A stretch of 64,000 nt of DNA. Source: Pseudomonadota bacterium (GTDB lineage Bacteria; Pseudomonadota; Gammaproteobacteria; Steroidobacterales; Steroidobacteraceae). The notes below the pieces were generated by a model, which saw only the letters and a program-made list of their open reading frames with translations, made no database searches and had not been told where the DNA came from. Each line of letters begins with the position of its first letter. Position 1 is the stretch's first letter. Shown here piece by piece: positions 33,899 through 42,045 of this stretch. Made by a program: the position numbers and the translations under genes. The DNA lies in assembly GCA_018241505.1 (NCBI GenBank), contig JAFEDS010000007.1:148807-212806 (forward strand), written 5' to 3'.

Positions 33899-36610
33899 TC
33901 ATGGCGTCAATGCCGCCAGTTGAGTGCCCCGCGCGACCGGTACAAAAAAGAAATCGCCGAACTTATGTTGTGGATCCTGCAGATTCGAATACGTCGCCGC
34001 CGGCTTCGCCCCGGCACGACCTGGGTAGATTGCCAGGCGGTTGTTTAATTCATGTGCCAGCATCTCACCGGACATGAGTATATTGTTCTGTCGCAGTGCT
34101 GCAATGAACAAATAAGCAAACATGGAGTGCGAAGGATCGGGCACCCGCGCATCGGTGGCCGGCTCGTTCTCGCCGGAGGTCAGCACCATGCGGGCGGCCT
34201 TGTTCCAACGGATGGCGGTACTGCGCTCATCATCCAACCGCACCACGGTCGTTGAGGCCACATGCGTGATCGCACTCGAGAAGCACGAGTCCGCCACGAG
34301 CAGTATGTGCCGCGCGTGAATCATCGAGATTGCATCCGCAACAGTCTGCGCCGACAGCCACGTAGACGGCAGCTCCGGATCGGCATCCGTACCCAGCCAG
34401 AACGCTCTCTCGGGCGGAAAAATCTTGGTATCGCCGTGGCCGGCGTAGTAGATGAGCAGCCGATCCGAGTCGTTCAGCGTCCGCGCATACTCATTTATGG
34501 CCTTCATGATGTCGTCTGCCGTGACATCCGTCAGCAGCTTCACATCGAAGCCATAGCGTGTTTTGAGTAGCTCGCCCACATCCTTCGCATCATTAACCGG
34601 TGTCGGCAAAGCAGGCATGTGCGCGTACTTGCCGTTACCGATAATGAGGGCGTGGTAGTTCGCGGTCCCGAGGCTGCGCACCATCCGGATCAGCGCATCC
34701 GGTTCCGATATGACGGTAGGCGCGGGACGGACGGCTGCTACGGGCACGGGCCTGGCGGCGGGCTCACCGGCTTTCGCCAACTCAAATCTCAGATCTGTGA
34801 TCTGCTTGTCCTTGGCCCGGACGTCCGCCTCCAACTCGGCGACCCGCTTCTGGGCAGCCTGTGTGGCGGCACTCGCCTGTTGCGCCGCGGTGCTCGACTG
34901 CTGGCCGAAGTGCTCTCGCGCCTGCACGAGCTCGAGCTGACTGGCGGCCAGTTGCATTTGCAACTTTTCGAGCGCGGTGCGTTGTTGGTCAACCTTGCCC
35001 TGCGCTTCGCGCAAAGCCGCCCGATCGCGATCGGCGGCGCCGCTGGCTTGCGCCACATCCTGGGCACGAGCGGTCCGTTCATGGGCCACGGCCTCCCGCA
35101 ACTGATCGGATTCTGACTGTAGAGCGGTCAGGCGCTTCTGGCTGGCCTCGAGCTGCGCGGCCTTCGCAGCGAGCTGGGTGGCCATCTGTGCGGCCAAAGC
35201 CGCCTTTTCGTCCTTCGACATCGTCTGGACCCGCAACGATTCGGCGCGCTGCGCCTCCAGTACCTTCTGTTGCGAATCGTATTGTGCTCGCAGGCTGTCC
35301 AGGGATTTTTGCAGGCTATCGGCACGGTTGGCGGCGGAGGCCGCACCCGCGCCGGCCTGAGTCGACTGTTGCCGCATCGCAGCCACCTGCTTCTGCAGCG
35401 AATCAATCTCAACTCGTTGCTGCTGCAACTCGCCTTCCTTGGCACTCAACAGGCTCTGGAAGTTATCGGTGCCTTGCGCCCGCAGGCGCTGCACCTGCTC
35501 ACTGCGCGCCGCCAGTGCCGTGGTCTCCTGGAGGTAGGTCGCTCGCAGGTTGCCCAACTCGTGCTGCGATTCATTCAGACGCTGCTCGGATTGCGCCAGG
35601 CGCACCCGCAACGCCGCGGCATCATCACGGTTGCTCGCCACGAGATCATTCAGCTTGGCGTTGGCGGCCTGAGTGCGGGCCAACTCCTCGGACATCTGCG
35701 TCTGCTGCACGGCCAACTGTGCGTTGAGCGTACCGATGGCTTCCTGCTTCTGTGCCACCTCTTTTTCGGCGGCGGCCAGTTGCTCCTGCAACTGTTGAAC
35801 CTTGGCGGTGTTGGGTCCCGTGCCCTCCTGGCGGGCCACGTCGAGCTGGCGATGCAGGTCGGCGAGGCGGCTACGCTCACGGTTGATCTGGGCCGTGTCG
35901 GCCGCCAGCCGGTCGTTTGCCTGATCCAACTCGCCGCGCAGGTCCTCGACCGTGCCGTTGGCACTGTTCAGTTGTCCGATGAGAGCGCTGACGAGCTGCG
36001 CGTTCTGTTGCTCGTTGGCCGCAATCTTCGCCGCATAATCGAGCTGCTCACCGAGGCCGGACGCTTCGCGTTGCAGGTTCAATCCCATCAACGGGTCCTT
36101 CGGCACCCCGAGCCCCTGCTCATACAGGTAGCCCAGCTCCTGCATGGCGGGTTGGAATTTCTTTTTGGCGGCGCGCTGATACCACTCGGCCGCCTTGGCA
36201 TAGTCGACGGGCACATTATCCATGCCGTTGGCATAGATCCGCGCCACATAGTACTGCGCCTCGACGTTGTCCCCTTTCTCGGCCAACGGCAGCCAACGGG
36301 CCAACGACAGGGTACCGCTCGCGAGATCGCCGACCGTGTATTCACCGCCGCGCGTGCGGCAATCGATCGCCGCCAGGCGAGTCAACACGCCCGGCGTCAT
36401 ATACGTTCGCATACCGCCCAATTGCTGCAGCCGGCCGGGTAACTGGCAGTCGACCACCACGGCATCGGCAAGATTGGCCGCGGCGATCTGGGCGCGAGCC
36501 ACGAGCTCGGGCGCCTCCTTCCCGCCGGCGGCCCCGGCCACCATCGCGACTGTCAGGCCCAAAAGCGCCGCGCAGACTTTGTTTTTGGGGGTGTGTCTGG
36601 GCGAACTCAT
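33899..36610 (-). CDS. Secreted caspase-family (C14) protein with Sel1 and coiled-coil region
   Basis: A 903-residue protein. A signal sequence (about 1-32) precedes two or three Sel1/TPR-like repeats (about 105-185; EAQYYVARIYANG and PAMQELGYLYEQGLGVPKDP). A long heptad-rich coiled coil fills about 190-610 with abundant Gln/Ala/Leu. A Peptidase C14 domain fills about 650-895, with catalytic His in LLIYYAGHGD and Cys in LLVADSCFSS, so the dyad is intact. Prokaryotic caspase-like proteins act in proteolytic signalling or cell death; a periplasmic location is unusual. Its substrate is unknown. Start at 36610 is preferred over the one 48 bases upstream because it gives a cleaner signal peptide. 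Confidence 0.87.
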   Translation of the reverse strand: MSSPRHTPKNKVCAALLGLTVAMVAGAAGGKEAPELVARAQIAAANLADAVVVDCQLPGRLQQLGGMRTYMTPGVLTRLAAIDCRTRGGEYTVGDLASGTLSLARWLPLAEKGDNVEAQYYVARIYANGMDNVPVDYAKAAEWYQRAAKKKFQPAMQELGYLYEQGLGVPKDPLMGLNLQREASGLGEQLDYAAKIAANEQQNAQLVSALIGQLNSANGTVEDLRGELDQANDRLAADTAQINRERSRLADLHRQLDVARQEGTGPNTAKVQQLQEQLAAAEKEVAQKQEAIGTLNAQLAVQQTQMSEELARTQAANAKLNDLVASNRDDAAALRVRLAQSEQRLNESQHELGNLRATYLQETTALAARSEQVQRLRAQGTDNFQSLLSAKEGELQQQRVEIDSLQKQVAAMRQQSTQAGAGAASAANRADSLQKSLDSLRAQYDSQQKVLEAQRAESLRVQTMSKDEKAALAAQMATQLAAKAAQLEASQKRLTALQSESDQLREAVAHERTARAQDVAQASGAADRDRAALREAQGKVDQQRTALEKLQMQLAASQLELVQAREHFGQQSSTAAQQASAATQAAQKRVAELEADVRAKDKQITDLRFELAKAGEPAARPVPVAAVRPAPTVISEPDALIRMVRSLGTANYHALIIGNGKYAHMPALPTPVNDAKDVGELLKTRYGFDVKLLTDVTADDIMKAINEYARTLNDSDRLLIYYAGHGDTKIFPPERAFWLGTDADPELPSTWLSAQTVADAISMIHARHILLVADSCFSSAITHVASTTVVRLDDERSTAIRWNKAARMVLTSGENEPATDARVPDPSHSMFAYLFIAALRQNNILMSGEMLAHELNNRLAIYPGRAGAKPAATYSNLQDPQHKFGDFFFVPVARGTQLAALTP

Positions 36611-36891
36611 GGAAATTCCGTAACTGCCCGGGGAACAGTGTAAAGGGAACCGCGGCATCTCGCACCATTACGACGTGACTGCCTGTTGATACGCATTTTG
36701 ACGCGCCAAAAGCGACATTGGCGGCCAATCCAACCTGCGGCGCCGCGGCTGACGGCGCTCCCGTCCCGCTTTTAGCGTTATGATAGCTGGATAAACAAAG
36801 AGCGCCGGCGGACAACGTTGGATCCGCAGGGAAGAAGTTCCGACTGTTGCGGTCGCGACCAACCAACAAGATCGATTCATTCAATCAGAAC

Positions 36892-39435
36892 ATGCTGTGC
36901 GATTTTCACCTCGCCATTATTGGAGCCGGGCCCGCGGGACTGAGCGCCGCCGCACGGGCTGCGCGGATCGATGCCGAACGCCAGGCACCCGCCCCGACCT
37001 ATGTTCTGCTGGAGGGCTCGCCGCGCCTGGCCAAGACCATTCAGCGCTATCAGAAGGGCAAGCACGTCATGGCCGAGCCCGGCTTTCTCGAGTTGCGCAG
37101 CGATCTGCGTTTCGGGGCCGGCAGCCGCGAGGCCATCCTGGAAAGCTGGAAGCAGGATGCGCAGCGCCTGACCATCAACACCCGCTTCAATGCGGAGGTG
37201 CGCAAAGTCAGCGGCGAACAGGGCGGGTTTGTCATACAGCTTGCCGACGGCACGAGCGTACGGGCGGCGAAGGTCGTTCTGGCCATCGGGCTGGAAGGCA
37301 ATCCGCGCAAGTTGGGTGTACCGGGCGAGCAGTTCGATGAAATCCAGTACCAGCTCGATGACCCGCGGGAGTTCCGCAACGAGACCATTGTCGTCGTCGG
37401 CGCGGGAGATGCGGCCATAGAAAATGCTCTGGCGCTGGCCGAGCAGAACGATGTCTGGATCATCAATCGCGGCAAGGAGTTCAGCCGCGCGAAGGATGCC
37501 AACCTCGCGGCCATCCTGGCCGCCATCAGCGATCCCAGCCGCCGTCTCAACTGCGCTTACGAGACCCGCCCCCGCAGCATTGCCCGGACCGGAAAGGACG
37601 TCCCCCTGGCAATGACCCTGGATACACCTACAGGCGAGCGGACGCTCCCGTGTCATCGAGTCATTGCCCGCCTGGGGTCCGATCCTCCTCGCGGCTTCGT
37701 CGAGTCCACCGGGGTGCAGTTTCCCGGGCCGCAACGCGATGCCATTCCTGCGCTGTCGCGCCGTTACGAGAGCAACGTTCCGGGCATCTACATAGTGGGC
37801 TCTCTGGCGGGCTATCCGCTCATCAAACAGGCCATGAACCAGGGCTACGATGTCGCGGAATACGCCTACGGGCGCGAAATCCAGCCCGCCGACCACCCGT
37901 TGTTGCAATGGCAGCTTTGTGGCCTGCCCTTCGAGCGCGCGACCGAAGATGTGCTGGAGCGCTTCAAGGCCATCGTGCCCATGTTCCAGGAGCTCAACTC
38001 ACTGGCCTTTCGCGAGCTCATTATTGAAAGCGAGGTCATTGCCGCCTACCCCGATGGGCCTGAATACGAGGAGGCGCGCCGCAAGGTCGCGGCGGTGCGC
38101 CAGGAAATCGCCTCAAAGCCCGGACGGCCCCGCGTAACACGAGTGATTCGCGAAGGGGATGTCATCTATGACACCGGCGAGTTCGGGACCTCGTTTTTTA
38201 CGCTCGCCTACGGCGAAGTGACGTTGCAAACCGACGTGCCAACGCCCGTCAGCACGCAACTGCAACTGGGCGAGTTCTTCGGTGAAATGAGCCTCCTTTC
38301 CGGCCGCCCGCGGGCCGAGCGCGCGGTGGCCGGTCCCGGCTGCATCCTGATGGAAACGCCGCGCCGCACCATGATCAAGCTCATGAATTCGAATGAATCG
38401 GTGCGCAAGGGCATTGACTGGATTTTTGTGGTCCGCGAGCTGCAACGCCATTTCGCGCCCCGCGCCACGGCGCGCGAGCTGCGGGAGATCGCCAGCCGGG
38501 TGACGGTCCGCTCCTGTAAGGCCGGCGAGCTGTTGTTTTCGGAAGGCGAGGCCGGATCGAGCCTGTTCATTGTGCGCTCCGGCAGTCTCACGCTGTCGCG
38601 CCGGCGCCAGGAGCGGGACCTGTTGGTGGCGCAGATCCCCGCCGGGCAGCTCGTAGGTGAAATGTCGCTGATGGGCGATTCGCAACGCCGCGAAACGGCG
38701 CGCGCCACGGTTGCCAGTGACCTGATTGAAGTGGGGCGCGCAGAATTCCTCCAGTTGATCCGGCGGCCGGATGCACCCGTTGAGTTACTCCAACGGGCCG
38801 CGAGCGAGCACGTGGCCGAAAACGCCCGCATGGAGGTCCGGCCGGAAGCCAGCTCGGTCATGAACTTCCTGATGGCGCAGGGTTTGGGCGAGGCCACCAA
38901 CGCGCTGGTCATTGACGAGTCGCTGTGCGTGGGCTGCGACAACTGCGAAAAGGCCTGTGCGGAAACCCACGGCGGCATTTCGCGACTGGATCGCAAGGCC
39001 GGCGCTTCATTTGCCCAGGTGCACGTTCCAATATCGTGCCGGCACTGCGAGCAGCCGCACTGTATGAAGGACTGCCCCCCCAACGCCATCAAGCGCTCCG
39101 CCAATGGCGAAGTCTTCATTGATGACACCTGCATCGGGTGTGGCAACTGTCAGGTCAACTGTCCGTACGGTGTGATCCGGATGACCTACGAAGCGCCCCC
39201 CAAACCGAGCCTGTGGCGCTGGTTGCTGTTCGGCGCCGGCCCGGGTGTTGGCGAAGAACGGGACTATCATCCAACCGAGGCGGCCAAGGCCAAGGGCAAG
39301 AAGGCCACCAAGTGTGATGCCTGCAGCGGTGTGCGCAACGGGCCGGCGTGTGTGAAGGCGTGCCCGACGGGGGCCGCCTTGCGCATCGGGCCGGCGCAAT
39401 TTCTCGATCTCGCCGATCAGCGGCAGCAGCGATGA
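36892..39435 (+). CDS. FAD/NAD(P) oxidoreductase-cNMP-binding-four [4Fe-4S] fusion protein
   Basis: An 847-residue cytoplasmic protein. Residues 7-330 form a two-dinucleotide oxidoreductase (FAD site IIGAGPAGLS at 9-18, NAD(P) site VVGAGDAAIENA at 168-179) without the CxxC of thioredoxin reductases. Two cyclic-nucleotide-binding domains follow, at about 415-515 (phosphate-binding FFGEMSLLSG) and 535-640 (LVGEMSLMGDSQRRETARA). The last 170 residues are a DmsB/NrfC-type ferredoxin with sixteen Cys in four groups (679/682/685/689, 716/719/724/728, 747/750/753/757, 808/811/820/824), enough for four [4Fe-4S] clusters. It overlaps the cytochrome b gene by ATGA and starts a seven-gene operon. A TTG at 36847 is a less likely start. 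Confidence 0.88.
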   Translation: MLCDFHLAIIGAGPAGLSAAARAARIDAERQAPAPTYVLLEGSPRLAKTIQRYQKGKHVMAEPGFLELRSDLRFGAGSREAILESWKQDAQRLTINTRFNAEVRKVSGEQGGFVIQLADGTSVRAAKVVLAIGLEGNPRKLGVPGEQFDEIQYQLDDPREFRNETIVVVGAGDAAIENALALAEQNDVWIINRGKEFSRAKDANLAAILAAISDPSRRLNCAYETRPRSIARTGKDVPLAMTLDTPTGERTLPCHRVIARLGSDPPRGFVESTGVQFPGPQRDAIPALSRRYESNVPGIYIVGSLAGYPLIKQAMNQGYDVAEYAYGREIQPADHPLLQWQLCGLPFERATEDVLERFKAIVPMFQELNSLAFRELIIESEVIAAYPDGPEYEEARRKVAAVRQEIASKPGRPRVTRVIREGDVIYDTGEFGTSFFTLAYGEVTLQTDVPTPVSTQLQLGEFFGEMSLLSGRPRAERAVAGPGCILMETPRRTMIKLMNSNESVRKGIDWIFVVRELQRHFAPRATARELREIASRVTVRSCKAGELLFSEGEAGSSLFIVRSGSLTLSRRRQERDLLVAQIPAGQLVGEMSLMGDSQRRETARATVASDLIEVGRAEFLQLIRRPDAPVELLQRAASEHVAENARMEVRPEASSVMNFLMAQGLGEATNALVIDESLCVGCDNCEKACAETHGGISRLDRKAGASFAQVHVPISCRHCEQPHCMKDCPPNAIKRSANGEVFIDDTCIGCGNCQVNCPYGVIRMTYEAPPKPSLWRWLLFGAGPGVGEERDYHPTEAAKAKGKKATKCDACSGVRNGPACVKACPTGAALRIGPAQFLDLADQRQQR

Positions 39436-40325
39436 TCCATCAGAACGTGCTGCGCTATCGCAATGCCCGCTATGCCTGGTGGGCGCTTGGCCTGAGCATG
39501 GCCTCAGCCGCTCTGTACCTCACTCAGGGAGGCAATCGCAGGCCGGGCGGCGGCACCTGGCAGGGTTATGTGTTAGGCACAGTCGGCGCGCTCCTGATTG
39601 TCTGGCTGAGCCTGCTGGGCATGCGCAAACGCCAATACAACTCGCGATCGGGCTCACTGCAGGGATGGACCTCCGCACACATCTGGCTGGGCCTCGCTTT
39701 GCTGTTGGTCGCCACTTTGCATTGCGCCGGCCTGTTTGGCTGGAACGTTCATACACTGGCGTATGCGTTGATGTGCATCGTCATCGTGAGCGGCATTGTC
39801 GGGCTGTACGCTTATCTGTCGACGCCACGCCAACTCTCGCTGAACAGCGGCGGCGCACCCCGCGCGGCCCTTTTCGAGGAACTGTTTGGTCTCGATCGCC
39901 AGAGCCGCGACCTGGCACGCGTGTGCGACCCGGTGGTGAACCAGGCCATTCGCAGCAGCATCGAGCGAACCAGCATTGGCGGTGGCGTGCTGCGACAGTT
40001 GCTGGCCGTCGATCGCTCGCTGTTCGTCGCCTCCGCCTCCGTTGAGGGGGCCGCGGGAGTCCAACTTGCCAGCAACTTCGACCAACAGGCGGTTATGGAC
40101 TTTGTGGCGCGGCGCGTGCCACAGGCGGCCAAGCGCGCCGAAACCGCCAACCTGCAGGCGCTGTTGGTGGTGCTGTCGCGGCGGCAGGCGGTGTTACGCC
40201 GGATCCGGCGCGATATTCAACTCCAGGGGCTGCTGCGACTGTGGCTCTACGTTCACGTGCCGTTGACGGTGGCGCTGCTCGGCGCCCTGGTCGTCCATAT
40301 CGTGACGACCTTCATGTACTGGTGA
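39432..40325 (+). CDS. Membrane protein with two bis-His pairs, predicted diheme cytochrome b
   Basis: A 297-residue inner-membrane protein with about five helices (near 14-30, 44-63, 82-103, 107-128, 270-293) and a 140-residue soluble loop between the fourth and fifth. Histidines 83 and 97 in one helix and 275 and 289 in another are each 14 apart, the spacing that lets two helices sandwich two b-hemes, as in cytochrome b of bc1. His107 and Cys98 are nearby. This layout suggests electron transfer across the membrane between the Fe-S protein just upstream and the multiheme cytochromes downstream. No named family is recognised. Coupled by ATGA to the upstream gene and 4 bases from the next. Confidence 0.72.
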   Translation: MIHQNVLRYRNARYAWWALGLSMASAALYLTQGGNRRPGGGTWQGYVLGTVGALLIVWLSLLGMRKRQYNSRSGSLQGWTSAHIWLGLALLLVATLHCAGLFGWNVHTLAYALMCIVIVSGIVGLYAYLSTPRQLSLNSGGAPRAALFEELFGLDRQSRDLARVCDPVVNQAIRSSIERTSIGGGVLRQLLAVDRSLFVASASVEGAAGVQLASNFDQQAVMDFVARRVPQAAKRAETANLQALLVVLSRRQAVLRRIRRDIQLQGLLRLWLYVHVPLTVALLGALVVHIVTTFMYW

Positions 40326-40329
40326 ACGC

Positions 40330-42045
40330 ATGAAGGTTCTGTTGCGGTTGGTACAGCCCGGCCCCGAGGGCAGCACGGAATACCAGGATACGGAAATCAG
40401 CGCGGACGAGTTGTCGCTGGGCAGCGCGCCGGACTGCACGATCCAGTTGCTCGGCGAGCGGGTCGGTGCGCATCACGCATTCATACGCCCGAGCTCGGAC
40501 CGTTGGGCCCTCTCCTGCGGGCGCGGGCTCTTCATCACTCTCAACGGCAAACCAACCCCATCGGCCACCCTGCGGGCCACGGACCTGGTTGAGATCGGCG
40601 GCCACCGGCTGCGGCTGATCGAGCCGCCGGCGGGCTTCGATCTGGGCATTGAGCTCGAGTTGGATGCGCAGGTGGAGCCGAGTGCCTACGAGCGCGCCTT
40701 CCGCACCGATCTGGCCGCCACGTGGCTCTCCAAGCGCCCGGCGGCGTGGCTGGCGCTCGGCCTCGTGCTGCTCATGGGCTTTGTGATTCCCTATATCAGT
40801 ATTGCGCCGCAGCGCGCGCATTCCAAAAGCATTGCCTTCCTGCCGAGCGACCAGTTCTGGAATGCGGGACGCCTGATTCCCGCCCATCAGCTCGCGGCGG
40901 GCCAGCGCTGCGCCAACTGCCACCAGCAGCTTTTCGTGCATGTGCGCGACCAGGACTGTCAGGAATGTCACCATTCGATCGCGGATCACGTGCGCGACAG
41001 CGATTTGCAACACACGCAACTCGGCCCGAAACAGCGCTGCGCCGAATGTCATCGTGAGCACCACGCGCCGCCTACGGGGCTGGTGGTGCGTGACAACAGT
41101 CTGTGCGTAAACTGTCATTCGAAGCCCGCCGCCGCATTCGGGCCGCTCAAAGTGCAGCGCACGTCGGGCTTCGCGCTCGACACTCACCCCGCTTTCGCGG
41201 TCAGCCTGCTGAAGCCCCAAGGTGCGCCGGATGACCGCGGGCAGCTTCAATGGGCGCTCCGGCGCGAGCCGATCGCGACCGCCCGGGAGCAATCCAACCT
41301 CAAGTTCTCGCACGCGGCGCATCTCGATCCACAACACGTCACGCGCGCAACTGATGGCGCTGCGTTGAATTGCAGCGATTGTCATTCACTCGCGGCGGAC
41401 GGCCAGCACTTTGTACCGATCACCATGCAGCGCTCGTGCGGCAACTCCGGATGTCATGAGTTGAAGTTCGACCCGGACGCACCGGAGCGCCTCCTGCCGC
41501 ATGGCCGGCCGCGAGATGCCATGTTGCTGATTCAAGACTACTTTGTCCGTCAGGCCGTGGCGCCCGCCGCCCAGACGGCCGCCTTTCAGCGGCGGCGGTT
41601 GCCGGATCAAACCGAGGCGAGCCGCTGTACCGACTCCGCGCTGACCTGCGCCCAACGGCGCGCCCAGGCGGAGATTGAAAACCAGTTCACCACCAACCTC
41701 GGCTGTTCCGAGTGCCACCAGGTCGTGGACAAACACACGCCCGATGTCCTCAGCCGCTTCGACGTCGCGCCCGTCAGATTGACCACGGATTATTTCCCCC
41801 AGGTGCATTTCAGCCACCGGCAACACGCAGTGCAGAAGGACAAGAGCGGGGATGCGGCCTGCCTGTCCTGTCACGAGGTCCGGCACTCGCAATCGAGCGC
41901 CGATGTGTTCATACCCAAACTCGACAAATGCCTGGAGTGTCACAGCGAACGCCTGGCCGCGGACCGTGTTACGCTCCAATGCGCAAGCTGCCACAGCTAC
42001 CATCCAACAACAACTGATCGCCTGAGGGAGGCGAGCGCAAAATGA
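40330..42045 (+). CDS. FHA domain-transmembrane-ten-heme cytochrome c fusion
   Basis: A 571-residue protein with an N-terminal FHA-like fold (about 1-98), one membrane helix (138-158, AAWLALGLVLLMGFVIPYIS) and a periplasmic cytochrome part. Ten heme motifs are seen: nine CxxCH (Cys pairs starting at 194, 210, 237, 259, 348, 459, 511, 534, 551) and one CX4CH (CGNSGCH, 370). Spare His residues (for example HREHH and FSHRQHA) can be distal ligands. The FHA motif is degenerate: GS replaces GR and GAHHA replaces SRxHA, so phospho-Thr binding may be lost. It overlaps the next gene by ATGA. Likely the periplasmic electron carrier of the operon. Confidence 0.87.
   Translation: MKVLLRLVQPGPEGSTEYQDTEISADELSLGSAPDCTIQLLGERVGAHHAFIRPSSDRWALSCGRGLFITLNGKPTPSATLRATDLVEIGGHRLRLIEPPAGFDLGIELELDAQVEPSAYERAFRTDLAATWLSKRPAAWLALGLVLLMGFVIPYISIAPQRAHSKSIAFLPSDQFWNAGRLIPAHQLAAGQRCANCHQQLFVHVRDQDCQECHHSIADHVRDSDLQHTQLGPKQRCAECHREHHAPPTGLVVRDNSLCVNCHSKPAAAFGPLKVQRTSGFALDTHPAFAVSLLKPQGAPDDRGQLQWALRREPIATAREQSNLKFSHAAHLDPQHVTRATDGAALNCSDCHSLAADGQHFVPITMQRSCGNSGCHELKFDPDAPERLLPHGRPRDAMLLIQDYFVRQAVAPAAQTAAFQRRRLPDQTEASRCTDSALTCAQRRAQAEIENQFTTNLGCSECHQVVDKHTPDVLSRFDVAPVRLTTDYFPQVHFSHRQHAVQKDKSGDAACLSCHEVRHSQSSADVFIPKLDKCLECHSERLAADRVTLQCASCHSYHPTTTDRLREASAK

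Noticed and set aside
35270-36442. 390-codon frame antisense to the caspase gene
   Set aside because: It lies wholly within the coding strand of a recognisable gene and has no family features; GC-rich DNA gives such frames by chance.
36877-37908. 343-codon frame antisense to the FAD fusion protein
   Set aside because: Shadow of the FAD domain; no independent features.
40330-42045. Reading the ten-heme protein as a plain cytochrome c3
   Set aside because: The N-terminal FHA-like part and the membrane helix are in frame and needed to explain the first 160 residues.
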